Assembly (NCBI GenBank): GCA_036260255.1
Contig: DATAAF010000112.1
Coordinates: forward strand, 1-12,053
Direction of reading: 5' to 3'
DNA from: DASZJY01 sp036260255
GTDB lineage: Bacteria; Actinomycetota; Acidimicrobiia; Acidimicrobiales; AC-14
Length of the DNA stretch: 12,053 nucleotides
In this document: one piece after another, positions 6,666-12,053 of the stretch
How the letters are laid out: every line of letters starts with the position of its first letter
How positions within the stretch are numbered: position 1 is the first letter of the stretch
Program-made: the position numbers and the translations under genes
The notes under the pieces: model-generated
The model's input: only the letters and a program-made list of their open reading frames with translations
Told to the model about the DNA's origin: nothing
The model's database searches: none

Positions 6666-7516
6666 GCGGGGGCGGCGGCGGGGAGGTCCCGGTAGGTGGC
6701 CAGGGTGAAGCCGTGCCGGGTCACCGCCCGCCGGGCGCCGTCGCTGGTGAGGGCGTCGAGCTCCTCGGCCCAGCGGTACCCCCAGTCGTAGCGGTGGCGG
6801 TCGGGGTCGCCGCCCTCGCCGGGGTGGACGGTGAGCTCGACGGTGTGGGCGCCGCGGGCGGCCAGGCGGGCGAGTGCCTCGGGGAGGCGCCGGTGGTCGA
6901 GCCGCCCGGCGACCTCGATGCCGGTGCCGTCGGCGGGATAGCGGACGCCCGCCCGCCGGGCCCGGCGGGCCAACCGGCGGCCCAGCACCGTCACGCCGGC
7001 GGCGAGGGGGGACGGTCCCCGGTAGCGGGGCACCCGCACGGCGGGGATGCCGAAGCGACGGGCCAGGTCGAGCACGATCCTGCCGACCGGCGGCCACAGG
7101 TGCAGGTGCTGGTGGGCGTCGAGGTGGCCGACGGGGACGCCGAGCCCGATCACCGCCTCGAGCTGGGCGGTGAACTCCCGCTGCACGTCCGCAGGGTCGA
7201 CCCGCCCCGCCGCCATGCGGGCGACGAAGCCCTTGTAGCTCTGGCACAGAAGGCCCCGGCGGTCGAGGAGGCTGGGCACCTCGCGCGCCGAGAGCAGCGG
7301 CGGGTCCTCGCCGACCGCGGCCAGGTGCACGCCGACGCCCAGGGCGTCGTGGTCGGCCAGCCAGTCCGCCACCTTGGGCCAGGCCGGCCCCACCGCGAGC
7401 ACGGAGGTGCTGGTGACGATCCCCTCCCGGTGCGCCCGCAGGATGCCCGACGAGATGCGCTCGGTGAGCCCGTAGTCGTCGGCGTTGACGATCAGGAGGC
7501 GGCCGCCGCCGGTCAC
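6662..7516 (-). CDS. YdjC/ChbG/HpnK-family carbohydrate deacetylase
   Basis: A 284-residue protein of the YdjC family, metal-dependent deacetylases of N-acetylated sugars. The characterised member ChbG deacetylates chitooligosaccharides, and HpnK members sit in hopanoid gene clusters. The N-terminus has LLIVNADDYGLTERI (7-21), whose Asp13-Asp14 supply metal and catalytic contacts. GVGVHL (60-65) and HLDAHQHLHLWP (131-142) carry the other conserved metal-binding histidines. HTVELTVHPGEGG lies near the C-terminus. Length is normal for the family. The start is GTG at 7516, overlapping the stop of the GT-C gene as GTGA, with no ribosome site. In this setting it may remove an acetyl group from an N-acetylhexosamine on the glycan or glycolipid made by its neighbours. 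That role is inferred from context; no hopanoid gene is seen here. Confidence 0.92.
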   Translation of the reverse strand: MTGGGRLLIVNADDYGLTERISSGILRAHREGIVTSTSVLAVGPAWPKVADWLADHDALGVGVHLAAVGEDPPLLSAREVPSLLDRRGLLCQSYKGFVARMAAGRVDPADVQREFTAQLEAVIGLGVPVGHLDAHQHLHLWPPVGRIVLDLARRFGIPAVRVPRYRGPSPLAAGVTVLGRRLARRARRAGVRYPADGTGIEVAGRLDHRRLPEALARLAARGAHTVELTVHPGEGGDPDRHRYDWGYRWAEELDALTSDGARRAVTRHGFTLATYRDLPAAAPA

Positions 7517-8727
7517 GACAGGTACGACCCGCGGGCGAAGAAGGACGTCATGACCACCAGCCCGGCGCCGCCGGCGGCCAGAGCGCCGTTGCGCAGGCGG
7601 GGGCGGTCGGCGAGGAGCTCGCCGGCGACGGCGAAGCACGGGAAGGCGGCCAGGGCGTAGCGCCCCATGCCGAAGAAGTCCTTGGTGCCGAAGGCGGCCA
7701 GGCCCACGGCCAGCAGGCTGTAGACGCCGTAGCCCCAACCGAACCGCCGGAAGACGCGGGGGACGAGGGCCAGGGCGACGACGGTCACGACGGGATGGGC
7801 GACGTAGGCGAGCCAGGCGGGGCGGTCATCGAGGTTCGTGACGTTCTCAAAGAACCCGACCTTGAACCACGTCCGGGGGCCGGCGCCCTGGCCCCAGTAC
7901 CTCTCGACGGTGGCGAAGGCGAAGGGGTCGTCGAAGCGCACGGCGAGGAAGAGGCAGTAGGCGGCCAGGCCGGCGAGCGAGACCAGCACGCCGGCGTCGT
8001 TGGCGCGGAGGCGGTCGAGGTGCAGGCGGCGGGGGGGTCGGAGGCTGAGCACCTGCCGCCGCTCGAGGACCCGCGCCACCAGCCCGACCGCCACCACCAC
8101 GCCCAGGGGCCGGGCGGCGGTGGCCACCGCCCCGGCCAGGCCGGCCAACCACGGGCGGTCGTGCTCGAGGAGGAGGAAGGCGCCGAGGCCGGCGGCGACG
8201 AACAGGGCGTCGGCGTAGACAGCGCCGTAGATGTAGTAGGCGTAAGGGAAGAGGAGCAGGAGGGCGAGGGCGGACCACGCCGCCTTCGGCGGCACGCGCT
8301 CGCGGCACCAGGCCCAGAAGGCGACCGCCGCGGTCAGCCCGGCGGCCGCGGTCAGGACGATGCCGGCGACGAGCGTGCTCCCGACGACCGTCGCCAGCGC
8401 CCGCATCGCCATCGGGTAGGCGGGGAAGAAGGCGACCGTCGACTGGCGGTCGGGCACGAGGGAGTAGCCGTACTCGGCGATCTCCCGGTACCAGCCGGCG
8501 TCCCAGCGGGCCCACCCGGCGAACCACGGTTGGTGGCGGAAGTAGCGCGCGCCCGGGTAGGTGGGCGACTGGGGGAGGTGGGCGACCGACGCCCACGCCA
8601 CCGCCCACACCACGACGGCGACCCCGGTGAAGAGGAGCGCCGGCCGCCACCAGGCGGTTGCTGCGTCCGGGGTGCCGGCCGGCTCGGTGTCCCGGGGCCG
8701 GGTCGGAGCGGCTGGTCTCGACAGCAT
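7513..8727 (-). CDS. GT-C membrane mannosyltransferase, PIG-V-like
   Basis: A 404-residue multi-pass membrane protein. After a first helix (about 29-49) comes a large extracytoplasmic loop with WARWDAGWYREIAEYGYS (72-89), whose aspartate in RWDAGWY is the expected catalytic or metal site of GT-C enzymes, then FFPAYP (100-105). Further conserved points are ARPLG (205-209) and GMGRYALAAFPCF (353-365); about nine or ten hydrophobic segments follow in total. This layout matches the PIG-V-like family, which uses polyprenyl-phosphate-linked sugars (mannose in the characterised members) outside the membrane. I chose ATG at 8727; an upstream extension to 9012 in the same frame is low-complexity and crosses a divergent gene. 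A GAAGGGG run lies about 17 bases upstream, too far to be a strong ribosome site. It is the first gene of the seven-gene block. The sugar and acceptor are unknown. Confidence 0.88.
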   Translation of the reverse strand: MLSRPAAPTRPRDTEPAGTPDAATAWWRPALLFTGVAVVVWAVAWASVAHLPQSPTYPGARYFRHQPWFAGWARWDAGWYREIAEYGYSLVPDRQSTVAFFPAYPMAMRALATVVGSTLVAGIVLTAAAGLTAAVAFWAWCRERVPPKAAWSALALLLLFPYAYYIYGAVYADALFVAAGLGAFLLLEHDRPWLAGLAGAVATAARPLGVVVAVGLVARVLERRQVLSLRPPRRLHLDRLRANDAGVLVSLAGLAAYCLFLAVRFDDPFAFATVERYWGQGAGPRTWFKVGFFENVTNLDDRPAWLAYVAHPVVTVVALALVPRVFRRFGWGYGVYSLLAVGLAAFGTKDFFGMGRYALAAFPCFAVAGELLADRPRLRNGALAAGGAGLVVMTSFFARGSYLS

Positions 8728-8771
8728 GGCGGGGGCGGCGTGGCCCCTTCGCGGCCCACGCCGGACGCCGG

Positions 8772-8799
8772 AAGCTACCACGGTGCCCCCGCCGGTCCA
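8772..8799 (-). promoter_or_regulatory. Candidate promoter of the seven-gene block
   Basis: On the minus strand TGGACC (8799-8794) and TAGCTT (8777-8772) are separated by 16 bases, a reasonable -35/-10 pair for a housekeeping sigma factor in a high-GC actinobacterium. Transcription would start about 38 bases before the ATG at 8727. This is the only gap wider than 9 bases upstream of the block, so a promoter is expected here. Confidence 0.45.
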
Positions 8800-8832
8800 C
8801 GGACCCGCGGATGCTCCCCGCCCGGCCGTCCG

Positions 8833-8838
8833 TAGACT
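8833..8838 (+). promoter_or_regulatory. Candidate leaderless -10 element for the small gene
   Basis: TAGACT (TAnnnT) ends seven bases before the GTG at 8846, so transcription would begin at the start codon. No Shine-Dalgarno precedes the GTG. No clear -35 hexamer is seen near 8810. The element decides the start of the downstream gene among several in-frame GTG codons. Confidence 0.5.
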
Positions 8839-8845
8839 GCGGGCC

Positions 8846-9163
8846 GTGCGCAGACGGGGCGGGGTGGGCAGGGTCCCCGGGCTCGGCGGGCGGCCCACGA
8901 TCGCCGCGGTGGCCGGCTGCCTGGTCGACGTGGTGGTCCCCGGTGACCCGGGCGACGTCATCCGCTGGGTCGAGCCGTCGGCGGCGGTGTCGCTCGCCCG
9001 CGAGGACCCCAACCCGGCCTACGACCACGACGACCGCCTGTGGAACCTGCGGTTCCGCGCCGAGAAGCCCGGGACGGTCGTCCTCCACCTCGTGCGCGAC
9101 CGCCCGGGCAAGCGCCCGATCAAGACCAGCATGACCCTGCACATCCGCCCCGAGCACCCGTAG
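8846..9163 (+). CDS. Hypothetical 105-residue protein
   Basis: I do not recognise this protein. It starts with a basic, glycine-rich stretch (RRRGGVGRVPGLGGR, 2-16). A mainly beta-type sequence follows: alternating hydrophobics in TIAAVAGCLVDVVV (18-31), GDVIRWVEP (36-44), LWNLRFRAEKPGTVVLHLVRD (65-85) and TSMTLHIRP (94-102). The FRAEKPGT-VVLHLV pattern with a final beta strand recalls chagasin-like or immunoglobulin-like small beta sandwiches, but the chagasin NPTTGY loop is absent, so this is only a fold hint. VAGC at 22-25 looks like a lipobox, but the preceding segment is too short and polar for a signal peptide. Reality as a gene rests on the leaderless promoter, high GC at third positions, the hairpin starting directly after the TAG stop, and the free space it occupies. 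The start is GTG at 8846; GTG at 8864 is possible. It is transcribed away from the glycan block. Confidence 0.65.
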   Translation: MRRRGGVGRVPGLGGRPTIAAVAGCLVDVVVPGDPGDVIRWVEPSAAVSLAREDPNPAYDHDDRLWNLRFRAEKPGTVVLHLVRDRPGKRPIKTSMTLHIRPEHP

Positions 9164-9201
9164 TCCTGCGCCTCGGGCGCCCGCTGGCGCCCGCCGCAGG
9201 A
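9164..9201 (+). terminator. Two-part hairpin directly after the small gene
   Basis: Outer arms TCCTGCG (9164-9170) and CGCAGGA (9195-9201) and inner arms GGGCGCC (9175-9181) and GGCGCCC (9186-9192) pair perfectly around a CGCT loop. Unpaired CCTC and GC separate the two stems. It begins on the base after the stop codon, as an intrinsic terminator would, but no T-tract follows. It may also stop transcription from the opposite side. Confidence 0.65.
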
Positions 9202-9236
9202 GCCATCTCCCCGATCAGCTGCGCGAGGTGGCTCGT

Positions 9237-9252
9237 GGGAGGCCATCCTCCC
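9237..9252 (-). terminator. Small hairpin downstream of pdxH
   Basis: GGGAGG (9237-9242) and CCTCCC (9247-9252) form a 6-bp stem with a CCAT loop, 25 bases beyond the pdxH stop on the minus strand. It may serve as a weak terminator for the cyclo-ligase and pdxH transcript. No T-run is present. Confidence 0.4.
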
Positions 9253-9277
9253 GAACGGTTGGGCCCGGCGACCTTCG

Positions 9278-9910
9278 TCAGGGCGACAGGCGGACGCGCT
9301 GCCAGGCGGGGTCCTCGTGGCGGCGGCCGCGGCCGGCCCGGTGGTAGGCGATGCGGTCGTGCACCCGGTTCTCCCGTCCCTGCCAGAACTCCCACTCGGT
9401 CGGCCGTAGCCGGTAGCCGCCCCAGTAGGGCGGGCGGGGGACGACCCGGCCGCGGTACTCCTCGTCGAGGGACCGCATGCGCGCCTCCAGCTCGGCCCGG
9501 GTCTCCACCGGCTGGCTCTGATGGGAGGCCCAGGCGGCCAGGCGGTGACCGCGGGGCCGGTTGGCGAAGTAGGCGTCGGCCTCGGCGCCCGCGACCAAGG
9601 TCACCGGCCCCTCCACCCGCACCTGGCGCTCCAGCGGCGTCCACACGAACACCAACGCGCCCCGGGGGTTGGCGGCCAGCTCGGCGCCCTTGCGACTGCG
9701 CGTGTCCGTGAAGAAGACGAGCCCCTCGGCGTCGAGGCCCCGCAGCAGCACGGCCCGGGCCGAAGGCCGCCCCTCGGGCGTGGCGGTGGCCAGGACCATG
9801 GTGTCGTCGGGAACCCCCATGGCCTGCCGGGCGGCGTCCAGCCACACGCGGAACTGCTCCATAGGGTCGGCGGCGGCCTCCTCGGCGCCGAGGGTGAAGC
9901 CGTTGCTCAC
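9278..9910 (-). CDS. pdxH: Pyridoxamine 5'-phosphate oxidase
   Basis: A 210-residue FMN enzyme that oxidises pyridoxamine or pyridoxine 5'-phosphate to pyridoxal 5'-phosphate, the last step of vitamin B6 salvage; it works as a cytosolic homodimer. The family pattern is complete: PMEQFRVWLDAA (16-27), RPSARAVLLRGLD (48-60), FFTDTRSRKGAELAANP (66-82) with the RSRKG that grips FMN phosphate, QVRVEGPV (96-103), SHQSQP (129-134), and the C-terminal WEFWQGRENRVHDR (173-186) and WQRVRLSP (203-210), which bind substrate and cofactor. Length is typical. The start is GTG at 9910; GTGA overlaps the TGA of the cyclo-ligase gene, so the two are probably translated together. A GGGGGG run about 8 bases upstream could help ribosome binding. 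There are no missing key residues. Confidence 0.96.
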   Translation of the reverse strand: MSNGFTLGAEEAAADPMEQFRVWLDAARQAMGVPDDTMVLATATPEGRPSARAVLLRGLDAEGLVFFTDTRSRKGAELAANPRGALVFVWTPLERQVRVEGPVTLVAGAEADAYFANRPRGHRLAAWASHQSQPVETRAELEARMRSLDEEYRGRVVPRPPYWGGYRLRPTEWEFWQGRENRVHDRIAYHRAGRGRRHEDPAWQRVRLSP

Positions 9911-10695
9911 CCGCCGTCCCCCCGACGCAGGGACGCCAGCAGGGGGATGGCGGCCACCTTCTCTTCGGTCAGCTCCTCCCACCGCAGCCGGGGGAGAGCG
10001 CGCCGCCCCCGCCCTCGTCCCGGCCGGGGGCGGATCACCCGCGTGGGTGTCACCACCAGGTCGACGGCGACGTCGTGGTCGGCACAGGGCACCGTTCCCG
10101 GCGGGCGCACCTGCAGGTCGTGGACGGTGGTGGCCACGACCGTGTCGGGGCCGACCAGGCCGGCGGCGGCGGCCAGGGCGAGCTCGAGGTCGCCGAACCC
10201 GCCGCCCTTGCCCAGCCGGGCGCCGTCCTCCCCGACCGCCACGCACCCGCTCACCACCAGCTCGACGGGCTCCAGCTCGTCGAGGTCCACCTTGCGGCCC
10301 GCCGCCGATGCCCCTTTGATCGACGAGGCCTTCCGGGGCGTCGTGCGCAGGCGGTCGGAGTCGAGCCGGAAGAACGGCCGTGGGTCGGCCAGGCGGGGAA
10401 CGGCCATGAACAGGGTCTTGCCGTCCTCGAGAGCCCGCTGGCGCACCGGCCACTGCGGGGCGTCGGGGTTCGCCTTCACCGTCGCCGCCGACGCCCACTC
10501 ATCGGTCTCCCGGAGACGCTCGGCCGCCGCCTCCGCCCCGACGAAGTTGGGGATGCGGCCCTTCGCGCCGGGGAAACGGGAGGCGCCGGCCTGCTCGAGC
10601 GCCGACCACACCTCCTCCCGCAGCCGGGCCTTGGCCGCCAGCAGCTCGGGGTCGCCGCCGGCGTCCCGGTCGTGGCGAGGGGCAGCCCGGGCCAT
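9907..10695 (-). CDS. 5-formyltetrahydrofolate cyclo-ligase family protein
   Basis: A 262-residue protein of the 5-FTHF cyclo-ligase (methenyltetrahydrofolate synthetase) fold. The classical enzyme uses ATP to turn 5-formyltetrahydrofolate into 5,10-methenyltetrahydrofolate, returning a stored one-carbon unit to the active pool. Visible are AAKARLREEVWSALE (20-34) with the N-terminal K/R-x-x-R segment, KTLFMAVPRL (93-102), and LGKGGGFGDLELA (161-173), the glycine-rich ATP and phosphate loop. It is longer than the typical ~190-residue enzyme and resembles the divergent MTHFSD-like branch, so activity should not be assumed. A stretch between 222 and 238 (RPRPGRGRGRRALPRLR) is strongly basic. 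The start is ATG at 10695, ten bases after a TAGAGT hexamer, giving a very short or no leader. The stop overlaps the pdxH start. Confidence 0.88.
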   Translation of the reverse strand: MARAAPRHDRDAGGDPELLAAKARLREEVWSALEQAGASRFPGAKGRIPNFVGAEAAAERLRETDEWASAATVKANPDAPQWPVRQRALEDGKTLFMAVPRLADPRPFFRLDSDRLRTTPRKASSIKGASAAGRKVDLDELEPVELVVSGCVAVGEDGARLGKGGGFGDLELALAAAAGLVGPDTVVATTVHDLQVRPPGTVPCADHDVAVDLVVTPTRVIRPRPGRGRGRRALPRLRWEELTEEKVAAIPLLASLRRGDGG

Positions 10696-10705
10696 GGGAA
10701 ATCCG

Positions 10706-10711
10706 ACTCTA
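10706..10711 (-). promoter_or_regulatory. Candidate -10 element for the cyclo-ligase and pdxH transcript
   Basis: On the minus strand the hexamer reads TAGAGT and ends ten bases before the ATG at 10695, leaving a predicted leader of about four bases or fewer. No clear -35. It sits in the 46-base gap shared with the rtcB promoter. Confidence 0.45.
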
Positions 10712-10728
10712 GGTTTCGCCGAGGCGGG

Positions 10729-10734
10729 GATACT
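10729..10734 (+). promoter_or_regulatory. Candidate leaderless -10 element for rtcB
   Basis: GATACT matches TATAAT at four of six positions and ends seven bases before the GTG at 10742, so the transcript would begin at the start codon. No Shine-Dalgarno precedes the GTG. It supports GTG 10742 over the in-frame ATG at 10694. Confidence 0.5.
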
Positions 10735-10741
10735 TGACCAC

Positions 10742-11902
10742 GTGCCCACCACGATCGCCCCCAAGCTGGTCTCGTGGGCCAGCGAGATCGAACCCGCCAC
10801 CGTCCGCCAGGCGGAGAAGACGGCGCGCCTTCCCATCGTCGAGGGCCACGTCGCCCTCATGCCCGACGCCCACGTCGGCATCGGCGCCACCGTCGGCTCG
10901 GTGATCCCGACCAGGGGGGCGGTGATCCCGTCCGCCGTCGGCGTGGACATCGGCTGCGGAATGGTCGCCGCCGAGCTCGACCTCACCGAGAACCAGCTCC
11001 CCGACGACCTCGGCCCCCTGCTCCGGCGCATCGAGCGGGCCGTCCCCGCCGGCGTCGGCGAGGGCCACGACCGGGGCGCCGCCAAGGCCGACCGGTGGCT
11101 CGCCCGTCACCGTCCGGCCACCGACCTCTCGGACAAGCAGGCCACCACCGCGGCCCGCCAGTTCGGCACCCTCGGCTCGGGCAACCACTTCTTCGAGCTG
11201 TGCGTCGACGAGCGCGGCCGGGTGTGGGTGGTGCTGCACTCGGGGAGCCGGGGCATCGGCAACCAGCTGGCCCAGATGCACATCGCCAAGGCCCGCCGCC
11301 TGGCCAAGCAGCTCGAGCAACGCCTGGAGGACCCCGACCTCGCCTACTTCGTCGAGGGCACGCCGGAGTTCCAGGCCTACATCACCGACATGCTGTGGGC
11401 CCAGGACTACGCCCGCGCCAACCGCGAGGAGATGATGGACCAGGCCATGCGGCAGGTCCTCGCCTTCGTCGGCACCGGTCGGGAGACCCGCCGGATCAAC
11501 TGCCATCACAACTACGCGGAGCGGGAGGTGCACGACGGGCGGGAGCTCTGGGTCACCCGCAAGGGGGCCATCCGCGCCGACACCGGCGACCTCGGGGTGA
11601 TCCCCGGCTCGATGGGCACCTGCACCTACATCGTGGCCGGCAAGGGCAACCCGGCCAGCTGGAAGTCGTGCGCGCACGGCGCCGGGCGACGCCACAGCCG
11701 GACGCAGGCCAAGAAGCTGTTCACCGCCGCCGACCTGTCCGAGCAGATGCGGGGCAAGGTGTGGCCGGCCAAGCGGGCCGAGGCCCTGCTCGACGAGATC
11801 CCCACCGCCTACAAGGACATCGATCAGGTGATGGGCGACCAGGCCGACCTGGTCGAGGTCCGCCACACCCTGCGCCAGGTGCTGAACTACAAGGGCACCT
11901 AG
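10742..11902 (+). CDS. rtcB: RNA-splicing ligase RtcB
   Basis: A 386-residue Mn2+/GTP-dependent ligase that joins RNA 2',3'-cyclic phosphate or 3'-phosphate ends to 5'-OH ends in RNA repair or tRNA healing. All signature blocks are present: LMPDAHVGIGATVGSVIP (39-56), VGVDIGCGM (67-74) with metal ligand Cys72, FGTLGSGNHFFEL (141-153), LHSGSRGIG (165-173), RINCHHNYAE (251-260), RKGAIRA (273-279), GVIPGSMGT (285-293), and SCAHGAGRRHSR (309-320), whose His312 is the residue that takes GMP. Length is close to that of E. coli RtcB (about 408). The start is GTG at 10742, matching the short N-terminus of the family and the leaderless promoter; an ATG at 10694 would add 16 residues across both promoter elements. 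No RtcA or archease gene is seen beside it. Confidence 0.97.
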   Translation: MPTTIAPKLVSWASEIEPATVRQAEKTARLPIVEGHVALMPDAHVGIGATVGSVIPTRGAVIPSAVGVDIGCGMVAAELDLTENQLPDDLGPLLRRIERAVPAGVGEGHDRGAAKADRWLARHRPATDLSDKQATTAARQFGTLGSGNHFFELCVDERGRVWVVLHSGSRGIGNQLAQMHIAKARRLAKQLEQRLEDPDLAYFVEGTPEFQAYITDMLWAQDYARANREEMMDQAMRQVLAFVGTGRETRRINCHHNYAEREVHDGRELWVTRKGAIRADTGDLGVIPGSMGTCTYIVAGKGNPASWKSCAHGAGRRHSRTQAKKLFTAADLSEQMRGKVWPAKRAEALLDEIPTAYKDIDQVMGDQADLVEVRHTLRQVLNYKGT

Positions 11903-11907
11903 TCGCT

Positions 11908-11922
11908 GGCGGCTTCGCCGCC
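11908..11922 (+). terminator. Short hairpin after rtcB
   Basis: GGCGGC (11908-11913) and GCCGCC (11917-11922) pair around a TTC loop, starting six bases after the rtcB stop. It is the first of three consecutive hairpins and may contribute to termination. No T-tract. Confidence 0.55.
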
Positions 11923-11924
11923 CC

Positions 11925-11978
11925 GGGCGGGGCCCCAACCCCGCCCTCCTCCGGAGCGTGGGGGCCCCAACCCCACGC
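11925..11978. repeat. Two tandem hairpins with a shared GGGGCCCCAACCCC core
   Basis: Hairpin A (11925-11946) has arms GGGCGGGG and CCCCGCCC with a six-base CCCCAA loop. Hairpin B (11956-11978) has arms GCGTGGGG and CCCCACGC with a seven-base loop. Both contain the same 14-base core (11929-11942 and 11961-11974), while the outer stem bases differ but still pair. A CTCCGGAG palindrome (11949-11956) joins them. Likely roles are transcript termination or 3'-end protection for rtcB, or members of a dispersed repeat. On the minus strand the core reads GGGGTTGGGG twice. Confidence 0.7.
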
Positions 11979-12053
11979 CCGGCCGTTCGACTGGGGGGCG
12001 CCTGAGGCCATGGCCGCGAACCGCTCGAACACCTCGTGCTCGGCTCGGGCGTC
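11979..12053. other. Right edge with no assignable gene
   Basis: About 75 bases after the paired hairpins. Open frames exist on both strands here with high third-position GC, but none shows a recognisable motif or clear start or stop within the window. A minus-strand reading (EVFERFAAMASGAPQ) could be the end of a gene entering from the right, but its frame stays open through the hairpins into the rtcB 3' end, so I do not call it. Confidence 0.5.

Noticed and set aside
215..6695. Long open frames on the plus strand opposite the glycan and helicase genes, including one of about 1,300 codons (2763-6695).
   Set aside because: They are antisense to genes with complete family motifs, have low-complexity Arg/Pro/Gly/His-rich translations, and arise from the extreme GC content, which removes stop codons.
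8846..8920. Lipoprotein signal in the small hypothetical protein (VAGC).
   Set aside because: The segment before the cysteine (GVGRVPGLGGRPTIA) is not hydrophobic enough or long enough for a signal peptide.
8728..9012. N-terminal extension of the GT-C mannosyltransferase up to an ATG at 9012.
   Set aside because: The extra 95 residues are Pro/Gly/Ser/Arg-rich, lack family similarity, and overlap the divergent small gene and both promoters. The ATG at 8727 gives a normal N-terminus.
10694..10741. Upstream ATG start for rtcB at 10694.
   Set aside because: It would translate through both -10 elements and adds 16 residues not expected in the family. GTG at 10742 fits the RtcB N-terminus and the leaderless spacing.
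11721..12053. Possible minus-strand gene entering from the right edge (EVFERFAAMASGAPQ reading).
   Set aside because: It has no stop before running deep into the rtcB 3' end and through the paired hairpins. High third-position GC occurs in several frames here, so it gives no real support.
1..12053. CRISPR arrays, tRNA or rRNA genes, transposases, integrases, attachment sites.
   Set aside because: I looked for regular repeats with spacers, tRNA-like arms and CCA ends, and transposase motifs, and saw none. Gaps between genes are too short for most of these.

Overview
The window is about 12 kb of very GC-rich DNA (roughly three quarters G+C by eye). It is tightly packed, uses many GTG starts and one probable TTG start, and often lacks Shine-Dalgarno sequences. 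Several genes instead have a -10-like hexamer ending 6-10 bases before the start codon, as in leaderless or near-leaderless transcripts. Together with a UvrD-type helicase carrying a C-terminal HRDC domain, this suggests a high-GC actinobacterium. An Acidimicrobiia-like lineage is possible, but that is an inference and not proven by the sequence.

Layout, left to right. (1) The last 46 codons of a [NiFe]-hydrogenase large subunit on the + strand, ending in a strong hairpin. (2) A continuous minus-strand block from 8727 down to 204 with seven genes joined by overlaps or gaps of at most 9 bases. In transcription order these are: a GT-C membrane mannosyltransferase (PIG-V-like), a YdjC/ChbG/HpnK-type carbohydrate deacetylase, a class I SAM methyltransferase, a large UvrD-like helicase with HRDC and an unrecognised N-terminal domain, the permease and ATPase of a Wzm/Wzt-type polysaccharide exporter, and a GT4-family glycosyltransferase. 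(3) A divergent small gene of unknown function (8846-9163, +) that looks leaderless and ends in a hairpin. (4) A minus-strand pair: a 5-formyltetrahydrofolate cyclo-ligase family protein and pyridoxamine 5'-phosphate oxidase (pdxH), overlapping by four bases. (5) A divergent RNA ligase gene, rtcB (+), separated from the cyclo-ligase gene by only 46 bases that hold two opposed -10 elements. (6) A 3' tail after rtcB with three hairpins, two of them sharing a 14-base core, followed by about 75 bases with no assignable gene.

How the genes work together. Six of the seven genes in the large block fit one job: building, trimming or decorating, and exporting a cell-surface glycan or glycolipid. The lipid-linked GT-C enzyme, deacetylase, methyltransferase and GT4 enzyme would act on the glycan, and the ABC exporter with its C-terminal carbohydrate-recognition-like domain would move it out. 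The helicase is the outlier. It sits in the middle of the block, but a -10-like element overlapping the preceding stop codon could give it its own leaderless transcript. The cyclo-ligase and pdxH pair joins folate one-carbon salvage to pyridoxal phosphate supply. rtcB is an RNA repair or splicing ligase.

Most of the window is recognisable housekeeping and envelope biology. The parts I cannot explain from known families are the helicase N-terminal region (about 180 residues), the 105-residue protein, and the paired hairpins after rtcB.
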